Positions 16,278 to 24,332 of a DNA stretch of 64,000 nucleotides are shown here, one piece after another. The position numbers were made by a program, and so were the translations under genes. Within the stretch, counting starts at the first letter, position 1, and every line of letters begins with the position of its first letter. Below the pieces are notes generated by a model. The model was not told where the DNA came from. It was given only the letters and a program-made list of their open reading frames with translations, and ran no database searches. Where the stretch lies: positions 186,001 through 250,000 of the forward strand of contig CAWINY010000005.1 of the NCBI GenBank assembly GCA_963837635.1. Direction: 5' to 3'. The DNA comes from CAWINY01 sp963837635. GTDB taxonomy: Bacteria; Acidobacteriota; Terriglobia; Terriglobales; Acidobacteriaceae.

Positions 16278-17171
16278 ATGAGCATGAACGGAGTCCTGGT
16301 AATCGACAAACCGGCCGGCATGACCTCGCATGACGTGGTCGCGCGCGCGCGCCGGATTCTTGGTGAGCGCTCCATTGGGCACCTGGGCACGCTCGATCCG
16401 ATGGCGACGGGCGTTCTCCCGCTTGTGCTGGGCCGCCTGACCCGGTTGTCTCAGTTCTACGGTAGTGCGGAAAAAACTTACCAAGGCGAAATAAGCTTCG
16501 GCTTCGCTACCAACACCTACGACGCCGAAGGAGAGCCGGCCAGCGAACCGGTAGCCGTAAGCCTCAGCCTGGAGCAGCTACGCGAGCTGACTGGCCGTTT
16601 CCTGGGCCGCATCCAGCAGATGCCGCCGCCGTTCTCCGCGAAGAAGATCGCCGGGGTGCCGGCTTACAAGCTGGCACGCAAGAACCAGGAAGTGGAACTG
16701 AAGCCGGTCGAAGTGGAAGTCAAAGAATTTGAGGTCCTGTCGCTGGACGGCGAGCGCATGCAGTTCCGCGCCAGGGTTTCGTCAGGCACCTACATCCGTT
16801 CTATTGCACATGAGATGGGTCAAGCCGTGGGATGTGGCGCTCACCTCTCCAGCTTGCGGCGGACTCGTGTTGCCGAATTCGACGAAGCCGATGCCCGCAG
16901 CTTGGAAGAGGTCGAGAAGGCCGCCGCGCAAGGGCTGCCCGGGGAGTTGTTCGTCCATCCGCGACGCCTGATGCCTGGCATGCCCGCGGTCACAGCCACG
17001 GACGAAGCTGCGGCCAAGATCCGCAACGGCGGCGCGGTGAACCTTCCCGAGATGTCCCGCGCGTCGCTGGTGAAGGTCTTCTACGGCCAGAACGAACTGA
17101 TCGCCATCGCCAGCCGGGTTGCAGGAACGCTGTTTCACCCCAAAGTGGTGCTGATGGGGGGCGGTGGCTAA
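16278..17171 (+). CDS. truB: tRNA pseudouridine(55) synthase
   Basis: The 297-residue protein modifies U55 in the T-loop of tRNAs. The N-terminus 'GVLVIDKPAGMTSHDVV' and the catalytic Asp in 'GHLGTLDPMATGVLPL' (about residue 39) are diagnostic; 'GTYIRSIAHEMGQ' is the second conserved block. A PUA-like C-terminal region follows. The start is ATG 16278, or ATG 16284 two codons on. Confidence 0.95.
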   Translation: MSMNGVLVIDKPAGMTSHDVVARARRILGERSIGHLGTLDPMATGVLPLVLGRLTRLSQFYGSAEKTYQGEISFGFATNTYDAEGEPASEPVAVSLSLEQLRELTGRFLGRIQQMPPPFSAKKIAGVPAYKLARKNQEVELKPVEVEVKEFEVLSLDGERMQFRARVSSGTYIRSIAHEMGQAVGCGAHLSSLRRTRVAEFDEADARSLEEVEKAAAQGLPGELFVHPRRLMPGMPAVTATDEAAAKIRNGGAVNLPEMSRASLVKVFYGQNELIAIASRVAGTLFHPKVVLMGGGG

Positions 17172-17251
17172 AGGCCACCTCACTTCCATTGACCTGGCTT
17201 GGTGGTTTTCTTTACCTTTGCAACACTCATTCGCTCATTCGAGGTAGGCAC

Positions 17252-18316
17252 TTGAAGCACCAGCATGAAGGCAGCGGCATCGACCGCAAGTTACACGATC
17301 CCATCGAGGACAAGCTGATCCCCGTTCACCCGCTGGACTTATCCCAAATCCATAGCGTGGACGACTTGGTTCGCGCCATGGGCAATACGGCATTCACCGG
17401 ACGCCAAGTGGGCGAAGCCGCCGACGTGCTGGAAGCTATGGCCCGCGACGAAAAATGCTTTGTCGTCATGACCCTCGCCGGCGCCATGACCGTGGCCAAG
17501 CAGGGCTTGGTCATCGCCGATCTGATCGATCACGGGATTGTGAACGCCGTCGTCTCCACCGGCGCGCTGATGGCGCACGGATTGGTGGAAGCCACCGGCT
17601 GCTCGCATTTCCGCCACGACCCGAAGATGAGCGACGTGGAACTCTACGAGGCAGGCTACAACCGCGTCTATGACACGCTGGAGCCGGAGCGCAATCTCGA
17701 CCACGTGGAACACGTGGTCAGCCAGGTACTCGACCAATGGGATCCCGAGGAGTTCCTTTGCTCGCACAAGCTCAACCGCGCCATCGGCGAGCACCTGCAC
17801 AAGAATTCGCCCGGGCGCGGCATTCTGAAATCCGCCTACGAGAAAGGCGTGCCGGTCTTTGTGCCTGCGTTTACCGACTCCGAACTGGGCCTCGACTTCG
17901 CCGTGGGCAACCGCATGCGCCAGCGGGCCGGCAAGGCGCGTCTGCGCTGGGACGCCTTTGAAGACCTCGACTACTTCGCGGAAACCCTGCTGAAGCAGGA
18001 GCGGCTTGGGATCTTCACCATCGGTGGTGGGGTGCCGCGTAACTGGTCGCAGCAGTTCGCGCCCTACTGCGAACTGCGCGTGCGTCGTGGAGGCGAAGAC
18101 ATTCCGCTGAAGCGCTATCACTACGGCGTGCGCATCTGTCCGGAGCCGGTCTATTGGGGAGGGTTGTCCGGCTCGCCCTACAGTGAAGCGGTTTCCTGGG
18201 GCAAGTTCGTTCCCCCCGAAGAAGGCGGCCGCTTCGGCGAGCTGTTCCTGGATGCCACGGTGGGATTGCCGCTGATCGTGGCGGCGGTGCTGGAGCGGCT
18301 AAAGAAGAAGCTGTAA
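17252..18316 (+). CDS. Deoxyhypusine synthase-like protein (putative polyamine-transferring enzyme)
   Basis: Start placed at TTG 17252 (GAGG seven bases before), giving 354 residues; the longer open frame overlaps truB and lacks family match. NAD-binding blocks such as 'VVMTLAGAMTVAKQGLVIADLIDHG', 'STGALMAHGL' and 'IFTIGGGVPRNW' are present, and the active-site lysine that carries the aminobutyl group in human enzyme (SWGK) is at Lys318 in 'SEAVSWGKFVPPEE'. Bacteria lack eIF5A, so the protein substrate differs; bacterial homologues can make homospermidine. Genes for putrescine synthesis lie downstream. Confidence 0.9.
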   Translation: MKHQHEGSGIDRKLHDPIEDKLIPVHPLDLSQIHSVDDLVRAMGNTAFTGRQVGEAADVLEAMARDEKCFVVMTLAGAMTVAKQGLVIADLIDHGIVNAVVSTGALMAHGLVEATGCSHFRHDPKMSDVELYEAGYNRVYDTLEPERNLDHVEHVVSQVLDQWDPEEFLCSHKLNRAIGEHLHKNSPGRGILKSAYEKGVPVFVPAFTDSELGLDFAVGNRMRQRAGKARLRWDAFEDLDYFAETLLKQERLGIFTIGGGVPRNWSQQFAPYCELRVRRGGEDIPLKRYHYGVRICPEPVYWGGLSGSPYSEAVSWGKFVPPEEGGRFGELFLDATVGLPLIVAAVLERLKKKL

Positions 18317-18346
18317 GCGGGTTGGTCACGAAGCGGTCCAACAAAG

Positions 18347-18435
18347 CAGCCGCTGATTTCGCTGATGAACGCTGATCGGGAGAATAGAAGAAGAATCTTC
18401 GAGTCTGATCAGCGTCGATCAGCGAAATCAGCGGC
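18347..18435. repeat. 'gccgctgatttcgctgatgaacg' inverted repeat, copy 2
   Basis: 'gccgctgatttcgctgatga' faces 'gatcagcgaaatcagcggc' around an AT-rich centre. The outer 16-18 bases pair almost perfectly. It separates the DHS-like gene from the MNT gene. Confidence 0.75.
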
Positions 18436-18480
18436 TACTTATCTCGGTTTGTGCGGCCCTGCTGCGCTACACTCTCACTT

Positions 18481-18789
18481 ATGAAGCCTGAGTTCCAAGC
18501 TCGAATGCCGGAATTGGTGATGCTCTGCCGCCAGTTCCGGGTGCGGAAGTTGTCCGTATTCGGTTCGGCTCGTGGTTCTGACTTCCAGTCGGGCCGAAGT
18601 GACATCGACCTGCTGGTTGAGTTCGATGAGATGCCGCCCGCTGAGCACGCTTCGGCTTACTTCGACCTCTTAAAGGCTCTGGAGCGCCTGTTTCAGGAAC
18701 CAATCGACCTGATCGAGCACAGTGCGGTCAAGAACCCATACATTCGGCGCGCTGTGGATGCTACGCAGGAGATTCTGTATGCCGCGTGA
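18481..18789 (+). CDS. MNT-type minimal nucleotidyltransferase (antitoxin of a HEPN/MNT pair)
   Basis: The 102-residue protein has the polymerase-beta-fold motif 'LSVFGSARGSDFQSGRSDIDLLVEF', with Gly28-Ser29 and the metal-binding Asp41 and Asp43. In HEPN/MNT toxin-antitoxin pairs such enzymes neutralise the HEPN RNase, in known cases by adenylylating it. ATG 18481 is chosen because the alternative upstream start adds ten unrelated codons. The stop overlaps the HEPN start by 11 bases, implying coupling. Confidence 0.85.
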   Translation: MKPEFQARMPELVMLCRQFRVRKLSVFGSARGSDFQSGRSDIDLLVEFDEMPPAEHASAYFDLLKALERLFQEPIDLIEHSAVKNPYIRRAVDATQEILYAA

Positions 18790-19125
18790 TCTCAGGGCTT
18801 ATCTCTGGGATATCGCGCAGGCAATGGGTAGATTGAGGAGTTCACCAGGGGCAATGTTATTGAGGATTACGAGTCCAGCGCTCTTCTCCGCGCAGCGGTT
18901 GAACGGAAGTTCGAAATTGTCGGCGAAGCTCTGAATCAGGCGCTTAAACTGCACCCGGCTCTTCGACAGTGTGTCACCGGGTGCGAACGCATCCTCAGTT
19001 TTCGGAACCGGCTGATACACGGCTACAGCGTTGTCTCCAATGCAGTCGTGTGGGGCGTCCTGGAAGGCGATCTCCCGCTGCTCAAGCGTGAGATCACGCA
19101 GCTTCTTGAAGGGCACGGTGAATAA
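18779..19125 (+). pseudogene. HEPN domain protein (DUF86-type RNase toxin), frameshifted
   Basis: From ATG 18779 the frame begins MPRDLRAYLWDIAQAMGR and then leaves the family sequence. Shifting by one base at about 18830 restores it: IEEFTRGNVIEDYESSALLR, 'VERKFEIVGEALNQAL', then the RNase motif Rx4H in 'FRNRLIHGYSVV' and 'WGVLEGDLPLLKREI', ending at TAA 19123. A single-base deletion near 18830 explains this. The catalytic motif is intact in the downstream part but is not translated in frame, so the toxin is probably dead. A sequencing error is the alternative. Confidence 0.75.
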
Positions 19126-19142
19126 GCAGCAACTGTCGAAAT

Positions 19143-19170
19143 AAAGGCACGCGCAATTCGGCGTGCCTTT
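19143..19170. terminator. Bidirectional hairpin terminator between convergent genes
   Basis: AAAGGCACGC and GCGTGCCTTT form a perfect 10-bp stem with an 8-base loop, with A-rich and T-rich edges on both sides. It lies between the HEPN relic and the arginine decarboxylase gene, which converge. Confidence 0.8.
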
Positions 19171-19197
19171 CCGTTTCCCAGTCGTAAGCTGTGCCGG

Positions 19198-19743
19198 TTA
19201 ATCAAAGATCATGCAAGCGGCCGCGATCACCGTGGTCCACAGGCCGCGCTTGTCGCCCACGGCGGACTGGGTGACGTTCATGGTGCGCACGATTTTATTC
19301 GAGATGCGATAGATCTCTTTCTTCTCATCCCAGCTCTTGTCGGGATCGAATTCCACGTCGAGGGTGGTGGCCAGCATCTCGGCGGCGAGTTCTTCGGCGT
19401 AGTCGCCTGCCTGGTTATCGGTTTCGCCGAACGTATGATGTTCGCTGAGATAGCCGTAGGTGGTGCGGTCGGCCGGGATGGCGACGCCGATGCTGGCGGC
19501 AATCAGCCGATGCGGCTCGCGGGTGGAATTCTCCGCCACCACGGCGAAGACGACTTCTCCCGGATGAAGATGCTTGAGTCCAACCGCCCGGGGAAGCACT
19601 TTGCAACCGGGAGGAAATATCGATGAGACCCGGACCAGATTATGCGCGGCGATGCCGGCATCGCGTAATGCCAGCTCGAATGAAGTCAACCGCTCTTTGT
19701 GTTTGCCGACGCCTTTGGTGAAAAAGATCCGCTTGGGGACCAT
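19198..19743 (-). CDS. Pyruvoyl-dependent arginine decarboxylase
   Basis: The conserved protein begins at ATG 19743 (MVPKRIFFTKGVGKHKERLT), 181 residues; 26 upstream codons in the open frame lack family match. The self-cleavage site that makes the pyruvoyl group is at Ser40-Ser41 in 'LVRVSSIFPPGC'; 'GYLSEHHTFGET' and 'VEFDPDKSWDEKK' are also family signatures. It converts arginine to agmatine plus CO2. Agmatine deiminase and N-carbamoylputrescine amidase genes are 1.5-3.5 kb away, completing a route to putrescine. Confidence 0.93.
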   Translation of the reverse strand: MVPKRIFFTKGVGKHKERLTSFELALRDAGIAAHNLVRVSSIFPPGCKVLPRAVGLKHLHPGEVVFAVVAENSTREPHRLIAASIGVAIPADRTTYGYLSEHHTFGETDNQAGDYAEELAAEMLATTLDVEFDPDKSWDEKKEIYRISNKIVRTMNVTQSAVGDKRGLWTTVIAAACMIFD

Positions 19744-20126
19744 GTCCCTGGTCTGAGCGCTGGTTCTGGCCAATTCTCCTGCCTCCACGAGGATGAAGCG
19801 AAACTGTAGTCCTTTGCGCAAGTTATAACACGTCAGCGAAATCTACAAAGCATCGAATCGCGGCCCAGATGAAAATTTGATGAATAATCCTTTTCGACCC
19901 GCGCGGGCGGCGGGCGGTGATGGGGCAGGCGCGTGTGCCAGATTCCTTTGTCATTCCGAGCTGCAGGAATCGTTATCGTTGCCAGGCATCGCCCCGTCGA
20001 AAATCATCCCACATCTGCCAAAAGCAGGCAGATGTGGGGCACCCTCCGATCTTTATCTCGATCAGTGGGCTGCAAGCCCATGCGCCACTCGAAACTACAT
20101 GGTGCTGTGTGGTTCTGGCAGAGGTG
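19744..20126. other. Intergenic region holding two repeat pieces
   Basis: It holds a half-copy of the 'tgtcattccgag' repeat near 19949 and a full GATGTGGGG-family palindrome at 20008-20043. The promoter of the decarboxylase gene should be here. No gene is supported. Confidence 0.5.
20008..20043. repeat. GCAGATGTGGGGCACC palindrome, intergenic copy
   Basis: CCCACATCTGCC and GGCAGATGTGGG are exact inverted repeats with loop AAAAGCA, followed by GCACC. This is one of the cleanest copies and helps define the consensus of the family found inside several genes. Confidence 0.85.
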
Positions 20127-21026
20127 TCAGCGGGCGGCCACAGCCGGTTGCTTCAGCTTGACGGCAATTTCGATGAAGGCCAGCGCCGCACGGCTGAGAG
20201 CTTTGTCTTTGCGGAACACCAGCGCCAAATCGCGCTTGATGTGGGCATCGGCTAGCGCCAGGCAGACCAGCACCCCGGCCTTCATGTCCTCCAGCACGTT
20301 GAAGCGAGCGATAAATCCGATCCCCATCTCGGCCGCCACGAAGCGCTTCATCAGTTCGCTGGAGTCGAGTTCCATGGAGATGATGGGCTTCACCCGGTGT
20401 TCGTGAAAGAGGTTGTCCAAGGCGTCGCGGGTGCGGCCGGCTTTCGGCAGCAGCAGCGGAAACTGCGCCGCTTCGGCTATGGTGACTTCTTTTTTCTTGG
20501 CCAGTGCGTGGCCCGGCGGCGCGATAACGATTAAGTCGTCCTTGTGGATCGGTACCACCGTGAGCCGGCTGTCATTGACGGGAAGCGAGACAATGCCGAA
20601 ATCCACCGAGTTATCGATAATGGATTCCAGGATTCCCCCGTGCTCGGAGCGCTTAATGCCGACCGCAACATTCGGGTACTGCTGCTTGAACTTGGCGAAG
20701 ACCTCCGGCAGGATGTGCAGGCAGGTCGCCTCGTTCGCGCCTACCACGATCTCGCCCCGGGGTACGCGTTCCATTTCGGCCAACGAGATCAGCACCACGC
20801 GGCGGGACTCAATGGCTTCCTCCGCATAGCGTTGGAAGACTTTTCCGGGTGCGGTGATCGACACCTTGCCGCCGCTGCGGTCGAGCAGGCGCGCGCCGAT
20901 CTCTTCTTCCAGGGATCGGATCTGTGCCGAGATTGCCGGTTGCGTGCGGAAGCGTTTTTCCGCCGCTCGCGAGAAACTACACAATCGCGCCACTTCGAGA
21001 AAGGTCTCGAGTTGGTCAAAATCCAT
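20127..21026 (-). CDS. LysR family transcriptional regulator
   Basis: The 299-residue protein has an N-terminal winged helix-turn-helix ('LETFLEVARLCSFSRAAEKR', 'PAISAQIRSLEEEIGARLLDR') and a LysR substrate domain ('GEIVVGANEATCLHILPEVF...'). It is divergent from the N-carbamoylputrescine amidase gene, the usual arrangement for LysR regulators and their targets, so it may control putrescine synthesis from agmatine. The effector is unknown. Confidence 0.93.
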   Translation of the reverse strand: MDFDQLETFLEVARLCSFSRAAEKRFRTQPAISAQIRSLEEEIGARLLDRSGGKVSITAPGKVFQRYAEEAIESRRVVLISLAEMERVPRGEIVVGANEATCLHILPEVFAKFKQQYPNVAVGIKRSEHGGILESIIDNSVDFGIVSLPVNDSRLTVVPIHKDDLIVIAPPGHALAKKKEVTIAEAAQFPLLLPKAGRTRDALDNLFHEHRVKPIISMELDSSELMKRFVAAEMGIGFIARFNVLEDMKAGVLVCLALADAHIKRDLALVFRKDKALSRAALAFIEIAVKLKQPAVAAR

Positions 21027-21118
21027 GTTCGCCGCTCTGGCCTAGAGTGTACAGGGACGCAAGGAGCGCGGGGAAGTCTCAAGCCGGGTTCAGACACCCT
21101 GCCCTTTGTCCCATGGAT

Positions 21119-21222
21119 TGTCATTCCGACGCGAAGCGACGCGCAGCGCAGGAATCTGCATTTTCGCTAACCTTGGCGAAACTGCAGATTCCTCGCGCCG
21201 AAAACCGGCACTCGGAATGACA
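21119..21222. repeat. 'TGTCATTCCGA' palindromic repeat, copy 5
   Basis: 'tgtcattccgacgcgaagcg' faces 'cactcggaatgaca'; an inner pair 'caggaatctgca' and 'tgcagattcctcg' extends the fold. It occupies the regulatory gap between the divergent LysR and amidase genes. Confidence 0.7.
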
Positions 21223-21269
21223 ACCTCTCTAGTTTGTTATCCTACGAAGTCAATTTTGTGGAGGAGCAA

Positions 21270-22169
21270 GTGGCAGAGGTATACCGCGTCGGACTGGTGC
21301 AGATGTCGTGTGGGCCGGATACGGACGATAACGTGCGGCGCGCCGCGGAGGCCGTGCACGAAGCCGCGCAGCGCGGCGCCAACGTGGTTTGCCTGCCGGA
21401 GCTGTTCCGCACCCAGTACTTTTGCCAGCGTGAAGATGCGGAGTTGTTCGACCTTGCTGAGCCGATCCCCGGGCCCACCACGCAGCGCATGGCCGAAGCC
21501 GCGCGCGAGAATAGCGTGGCCATCGTGGCCTCGGTTTTCGAGCGGCGCGCGCCGGGGGTGTATCACAACACTGCGGCCATGCTGAACTCGGATGGCGCGC
21601 TGCTCGGCATCTATCGCAAAATGCACATCCCGGACGATCCGCTCTACTACGAGAAGTTCTACTTCACTCCGGGCGACCTGGGCTTCAAGTGCTTCCAGAC
21701 GAATTTTGGCAAGATAGGTACCCTAGTTTGCTGGGACCAGTGGTACCCCGAGGCTGCGCGGCTGACCGCACTGCAGGGCGCGGACGTGCTGTGCTACCCC
21801 ACGGCCATCGGCTGGCATCCCGCGGAAAAGCAGCAGTACGGCACGGCGCAGCACGATGCCTGGCGCACCATCCAGCGCGCGCACGCCATAGCCAATGGGG
21901 TTTATGTTGCCGCGGTCAACCGGGTGGGACACGAAACCGGTAACGTGATGGGCAAGCAGACGCCGGGCAAGGGGCTCGAATTTTGGGGCGGTTCGTTCCT
22001 CTGCGATCCCTTCGGGCAGGTCATCGCCGAGGCCTCGCACGATAAGGAAGAGATCCTGGTCGGTGAGATCGACCTCAAGAAGCTGGAAGAGGTGCGCCGC
22101 AACTGGCCCTTCCTGCGGGACCGGCGCATCGACGCCTATGGGCCCATCACGCAACGGCTGCTGGTATGA
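21270..22169 (+). CDS. aguB: N-carbamoylputrescine amidase
   Basis: Start at GTG 21270 (GGAGGAG just upstream) gives 299 residues, the family length. The nitrilase catalytic triad is visible: Glu44 in 'VVCLPELFRTQYFC', Lys117 in 'YRKMHIPDDP' and Cys154 in 'TLVCWDQWYPEAAR'. It hydrolyses N-carbamoylputrescine to putrescine, CO2 and ammonia. The agmatine deiminase gene follows on the same strand after a 110-base repeat, so the two likely form an operon. Confidence 0.95.
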   Translation: MAEVYRVGLVQMSCGPDTDDNVRRAAEAVHEAAQRGANVVCLPELFRTQYFCQREDAELFDLAEPIPGPTTQRMAEAARENSVAIVASVFERRAPGVYHNTAAMLNSDGALLGIYRKMHIPDDPLYYEKFYFTPGDLGFKCFQTNFGKIGTLVCWDQWYPEAARLTALQGADVLCYPTAIGWHPAEKQQYGTAQHDAWRTIQRAHAIANGVYVAAVNRVGHETGNVMGKQTPGKGLEFWGGSFLCDPFGQVIAEASHDKEEILVGEIDLKKLEEVRRNWPFLRDRRIDAYGPITQRLLV

Positions 22170-22179
22170 ACCTTCTACC

Positions 22180-22268
22180 GCGGATGAACGCGGAAAGAGA
22201 ACGGATCAACACGGATTTTAGAGGTTTATCCGTGTGAATCCGTTTTCACCCGTTTAATCTGCGGTAAG
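22180..22268. repeat. 'aacacggatttt...ccgtgtgaatccg' inverted word-pair repeat
   Basis: 'accgcggatgaacgcgg', 'ggatcaacacggatttta' and then 'atccgtgtgaatccgttttc' and 'aatctgcggt' pair across the gap between aguB and aguA. Related words occur at 41206-41330, 50243-50272 and 52787-52855. Confidence 0.65.
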
Positions 22269-22279
22269 CATTTTCAACC

Positions 22280-23350
22280 ATGAGCACTTCTGAAGCACAA
22301 ACCCGTCCCACGCAGATCGCGCTGCACATGCCCGCTGAGTGGGAGCCGCACGCGGCCACCTGGATCGCATGGCCGCATAATCACGACGACTGGCCCGGCA
22401 AGTATCAGCCGATCCCCTGGGTCTATGCCGACATCGTCCGACACCTGGCGCGGGTGGAACCCGTGCACATCCTGGTGAACGATGCCGCCTGGGAGCGGCG
22501 CGCGCGCAGCGTGCTGCGCAAGGCGGAAGTCGAGATGGGCAACCTCGAATTCCATCACCTGCCTACGGACCGCGTGTGGACGCGCGATTCCGGTGCAATC
22601 TTCGTCCGTGACGAGGCGGGCGAGCAGCGAGCGTTGAACTGGCGATTTAATGCATGGGCCAAGTATCCGGACTGGCAACGCGATGACGCGATCCCTGTGG
22701 AGATGGCTAAGGTTGCCGGCGTTCGCATCATCGAGCCGATGTGGCATGGAAAGCGCGTGGTCCTCGAAGGCGGCAGCATCGACGTCAACGGCCGCGGCAC
22801 TCTGCTGACCACCGAAGAATGCCTGCTCTCGCCGGAGCTGCAGCAGCGCAATCCCGGGATGACGCGCGAGGAACTGGAGCAGATATTCCGCGAGTACCTG
22901 GGCATCCGGCACACCATCTGGCTGCGGCAGGGGATTGTAGGCGACGATACGCACGGGCATATCGACGACATCGCCCGCTTCGTGGCCCCGGATATGGTCG
23001 TGGCCGCGGTCGAGCACCAGCGCAGCGACGAGAATTACGATCTACTGCAGGCGAACCTGCGCCAGCTACGGGAGTCCAAGGACCAGAACGGCAGCCCCTT
23101 GCAGGTGATCGAACTGCCTATGCCCGCGCCGGTCTGGTTCCGTGGGCAGCGTCTGCCGGCAAGCTATGCCAATTTCTATATTGCCAACGGACTGGTGCTG
23201 GTCCCGGTGTTTAATGACCCGAACGACCGCATCGCGCTGAACGTCCTTGCCGAGTGCTTCCCGGACCGCAAGGTGGTTGGCATCTACTGCGGCGATCTTA
23301 TCTGGGGCTTGGGCGCCCTCCACTGCATGACCCAGCAGCAACCGGTGTAG
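22280..23350 (+). CDS. aguA: Agmatine deiminase
   Basis: The 356-residue protein belongs to the peptidyl-arginine-deiminase-type guanidino enzymes. It has 'RVWTRDSGAIFV', 'VLEGGSIDVNGRGTLLTTEECLL', the His motif 'DDTHGHIDDIARF' and the nucleophilic Cys349 in 'LGALHCMTQQ'. It converts agmatine to N-carbamoylputrescine. With the arginine decarboxylase and aguB it completes arginine to putrescine. Confidence 0.96.
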   Translation: MSTSEAQTRPTQIALHMPAEWEPHAATWIAWPHNHDDWPGKYQPIPWVYADIVRHLARVEPVHILVNDAAWERRARSVLRKAEVEMGNLEFHHLPTDRVWTRDSGAIFVRDEAGEQRALNWRFNAWAKYPDWQRDDAIPVEMAKVAGVRIIEPMWHGKRVVLEGGSIDVNGRGTLLTTEECLLSPELQQRNPGMTREELEQIFREYLGIRHTIWLRQGIVGDDTHGHIDDIARFVAPDMVVAAVEHQRSDENYDLLQANLRQLRESKDQNGSPLQVIELPMPAPVWFRGQRLPASYANFYIANGLVLVPVFNDPNDRIALNVLAECFPDRKVVGIYCGDLIWGLGALHCMTQQQPV

Positions 23351-23384
23351 AGTCCTCGGTTTTCGGCGACCGATGCAGAAACCA

Positions 23385-23435
23385 AGGGCGCACGTCGGTA
23401 GCAGGTGTGGGGTGGGAGGGGACGACGTGCGCCCT
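23385..23435 (+). terminator. Long hairpin after aguA
   Basis: AGGGCGCACGTCG and CGACGTGCGCCCT form a perfect 13-bp stem with a 25-base loop, 34 bases after the aguA stop codon. It is likely a terminator or mRNA-stabilising hairpin; no T-run is adjacent. Confidence 0.6.
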
Positions 23436-23548
23436 CGTGTATGAAACGAAGCTTAGCGCGCAGTCGTTTCAGTGGTGTTACGGTACGGTTAAAGATTCGT
23501 GATAGGAAAAGCCAAGAGCCAAGAGCGCCATTGGCCATTGGCTGTTGG

Positions 23549-24223
23549 CTATTGGCTTCCGGCGGGTCGTAGGGGTTGACCGCCCGGATACTTGTCCATT
23601 GGGATGTCGAAGAACATCAGTTCCTGGCCGCCGGCATCGTGCAGTCCGCTGAAGTAGAGGTGCGCACCAGCCAGGGGCTGGCGGATTCCTTCGATATCGA
23701 AAAACATGAACCCGGCTTTGGTTGAATGCGCAGGAACCTGGTCGGGCCGAAACTGTGCGGCCTCGACTTCCTTGCGTGTGGTTTTGTCGGCGCCGACGCT
23801 GGGTCCCTTGTGCGGCAGGGGGACGGGCAGCGGGTTCCGGCTGGGTTCGTCGCCTCGATGGCGCACCTTCGCGAAACGGCGATAGAGGTCGTCATCGCTG
23901 GCCGGCTGGATCTTGCTGCGATGTGCGGTTATCAGTTCGGCTTTGATTTTGCTGATGTCGAGCACCTGGTCGCCGTCATTCGAAATGACCACATAGACCG
24001 GCAGATAGCCATTTTCGCCGTAGTCGGCCCGGAAGATCGAGGCTTTGGCGGGCGTATCGTAGGGGTCGGCGGCGATGCTCACCTTCTCGTCGCTGTGGTT
24101 GTCATGGGCCGGATACGTGTTGGCGTGAGCCGCCTTGGGCGGCACGAAGGCCCCGGCGAAGGCAAAGAGAACGCCTAAACCAATCACAGCGGCGATCAAG
24201 ACGGGCTTGCAAGGCGTGCGCAT
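23549..24223 (-). CDS. Exported protein of unknown function
   Basis: The 224-residue protein has an N-terminal hydrophobic signal (about residues 7-30, 'LIAAVIGLGVLFAFAGAF' ending AHA-N). The mature part contains 'YLPVYVVISNDGDQVLDIS', a pattern typical of DUF4352-like or immunoglobulin-type periplasmic domains, and 'KAGFMFFDIEGIRQPLAGAHLYF'. No catalytic motif is recognised. It is convergent with aguA. Confidence 0.7.
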   Translation of the reverse strand: MRTPCKPVLIAAVIGLGVLFAFAGAFVPPKAAHANTYPAHDNHSDEKVSIAADPYDTPAKASIFRADYGENGYLPVYVVISNDGDQVLDISKIKAELITAHRSKIQPASDDDLYRRFAKVRHRGDEPSRNPLPVPLPHKGPSVGADKTTRKEVEAAQFRPDQVPAHSTKAGFMFFDIEGIRQPLAGAHLYFSGLHDAGGQELMFFDIPMDKYPGGQPLRPAGSQ

Positions 24224-24239
24224 GCAACAATTATGACAC

Positions 24240-24311
24240 TGTCGTTAGTCGTTGGTCGTAAGCATGGCAGGTGGATGTCTCCTGCTAACGACCAACGACC
24301 AATGGCCAACG
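24240..24311. repeat. 'cgttagtcgttggtcg' word-pair repeat, copy 1
   Basis: 'gtcgttagtcgttggtcgta' faces 'ctaacgaccaacgaccaatg' and 'gccaacgac'. It lies between divergent genes, just upstream of waaA. The same words recur at 26823-26982 and 55415-55547. Confidence 0.7.
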
Positions 24312-24332
24312 ACTCCTCTACAATGAGCATCG

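Noticed and set aside
16832..17251. 140-codon upstream extension of the DHS-like gene
   Set aside because: It overlaps truB in another frame and is unlike the family; TTG 17252 has a good ribosome site.
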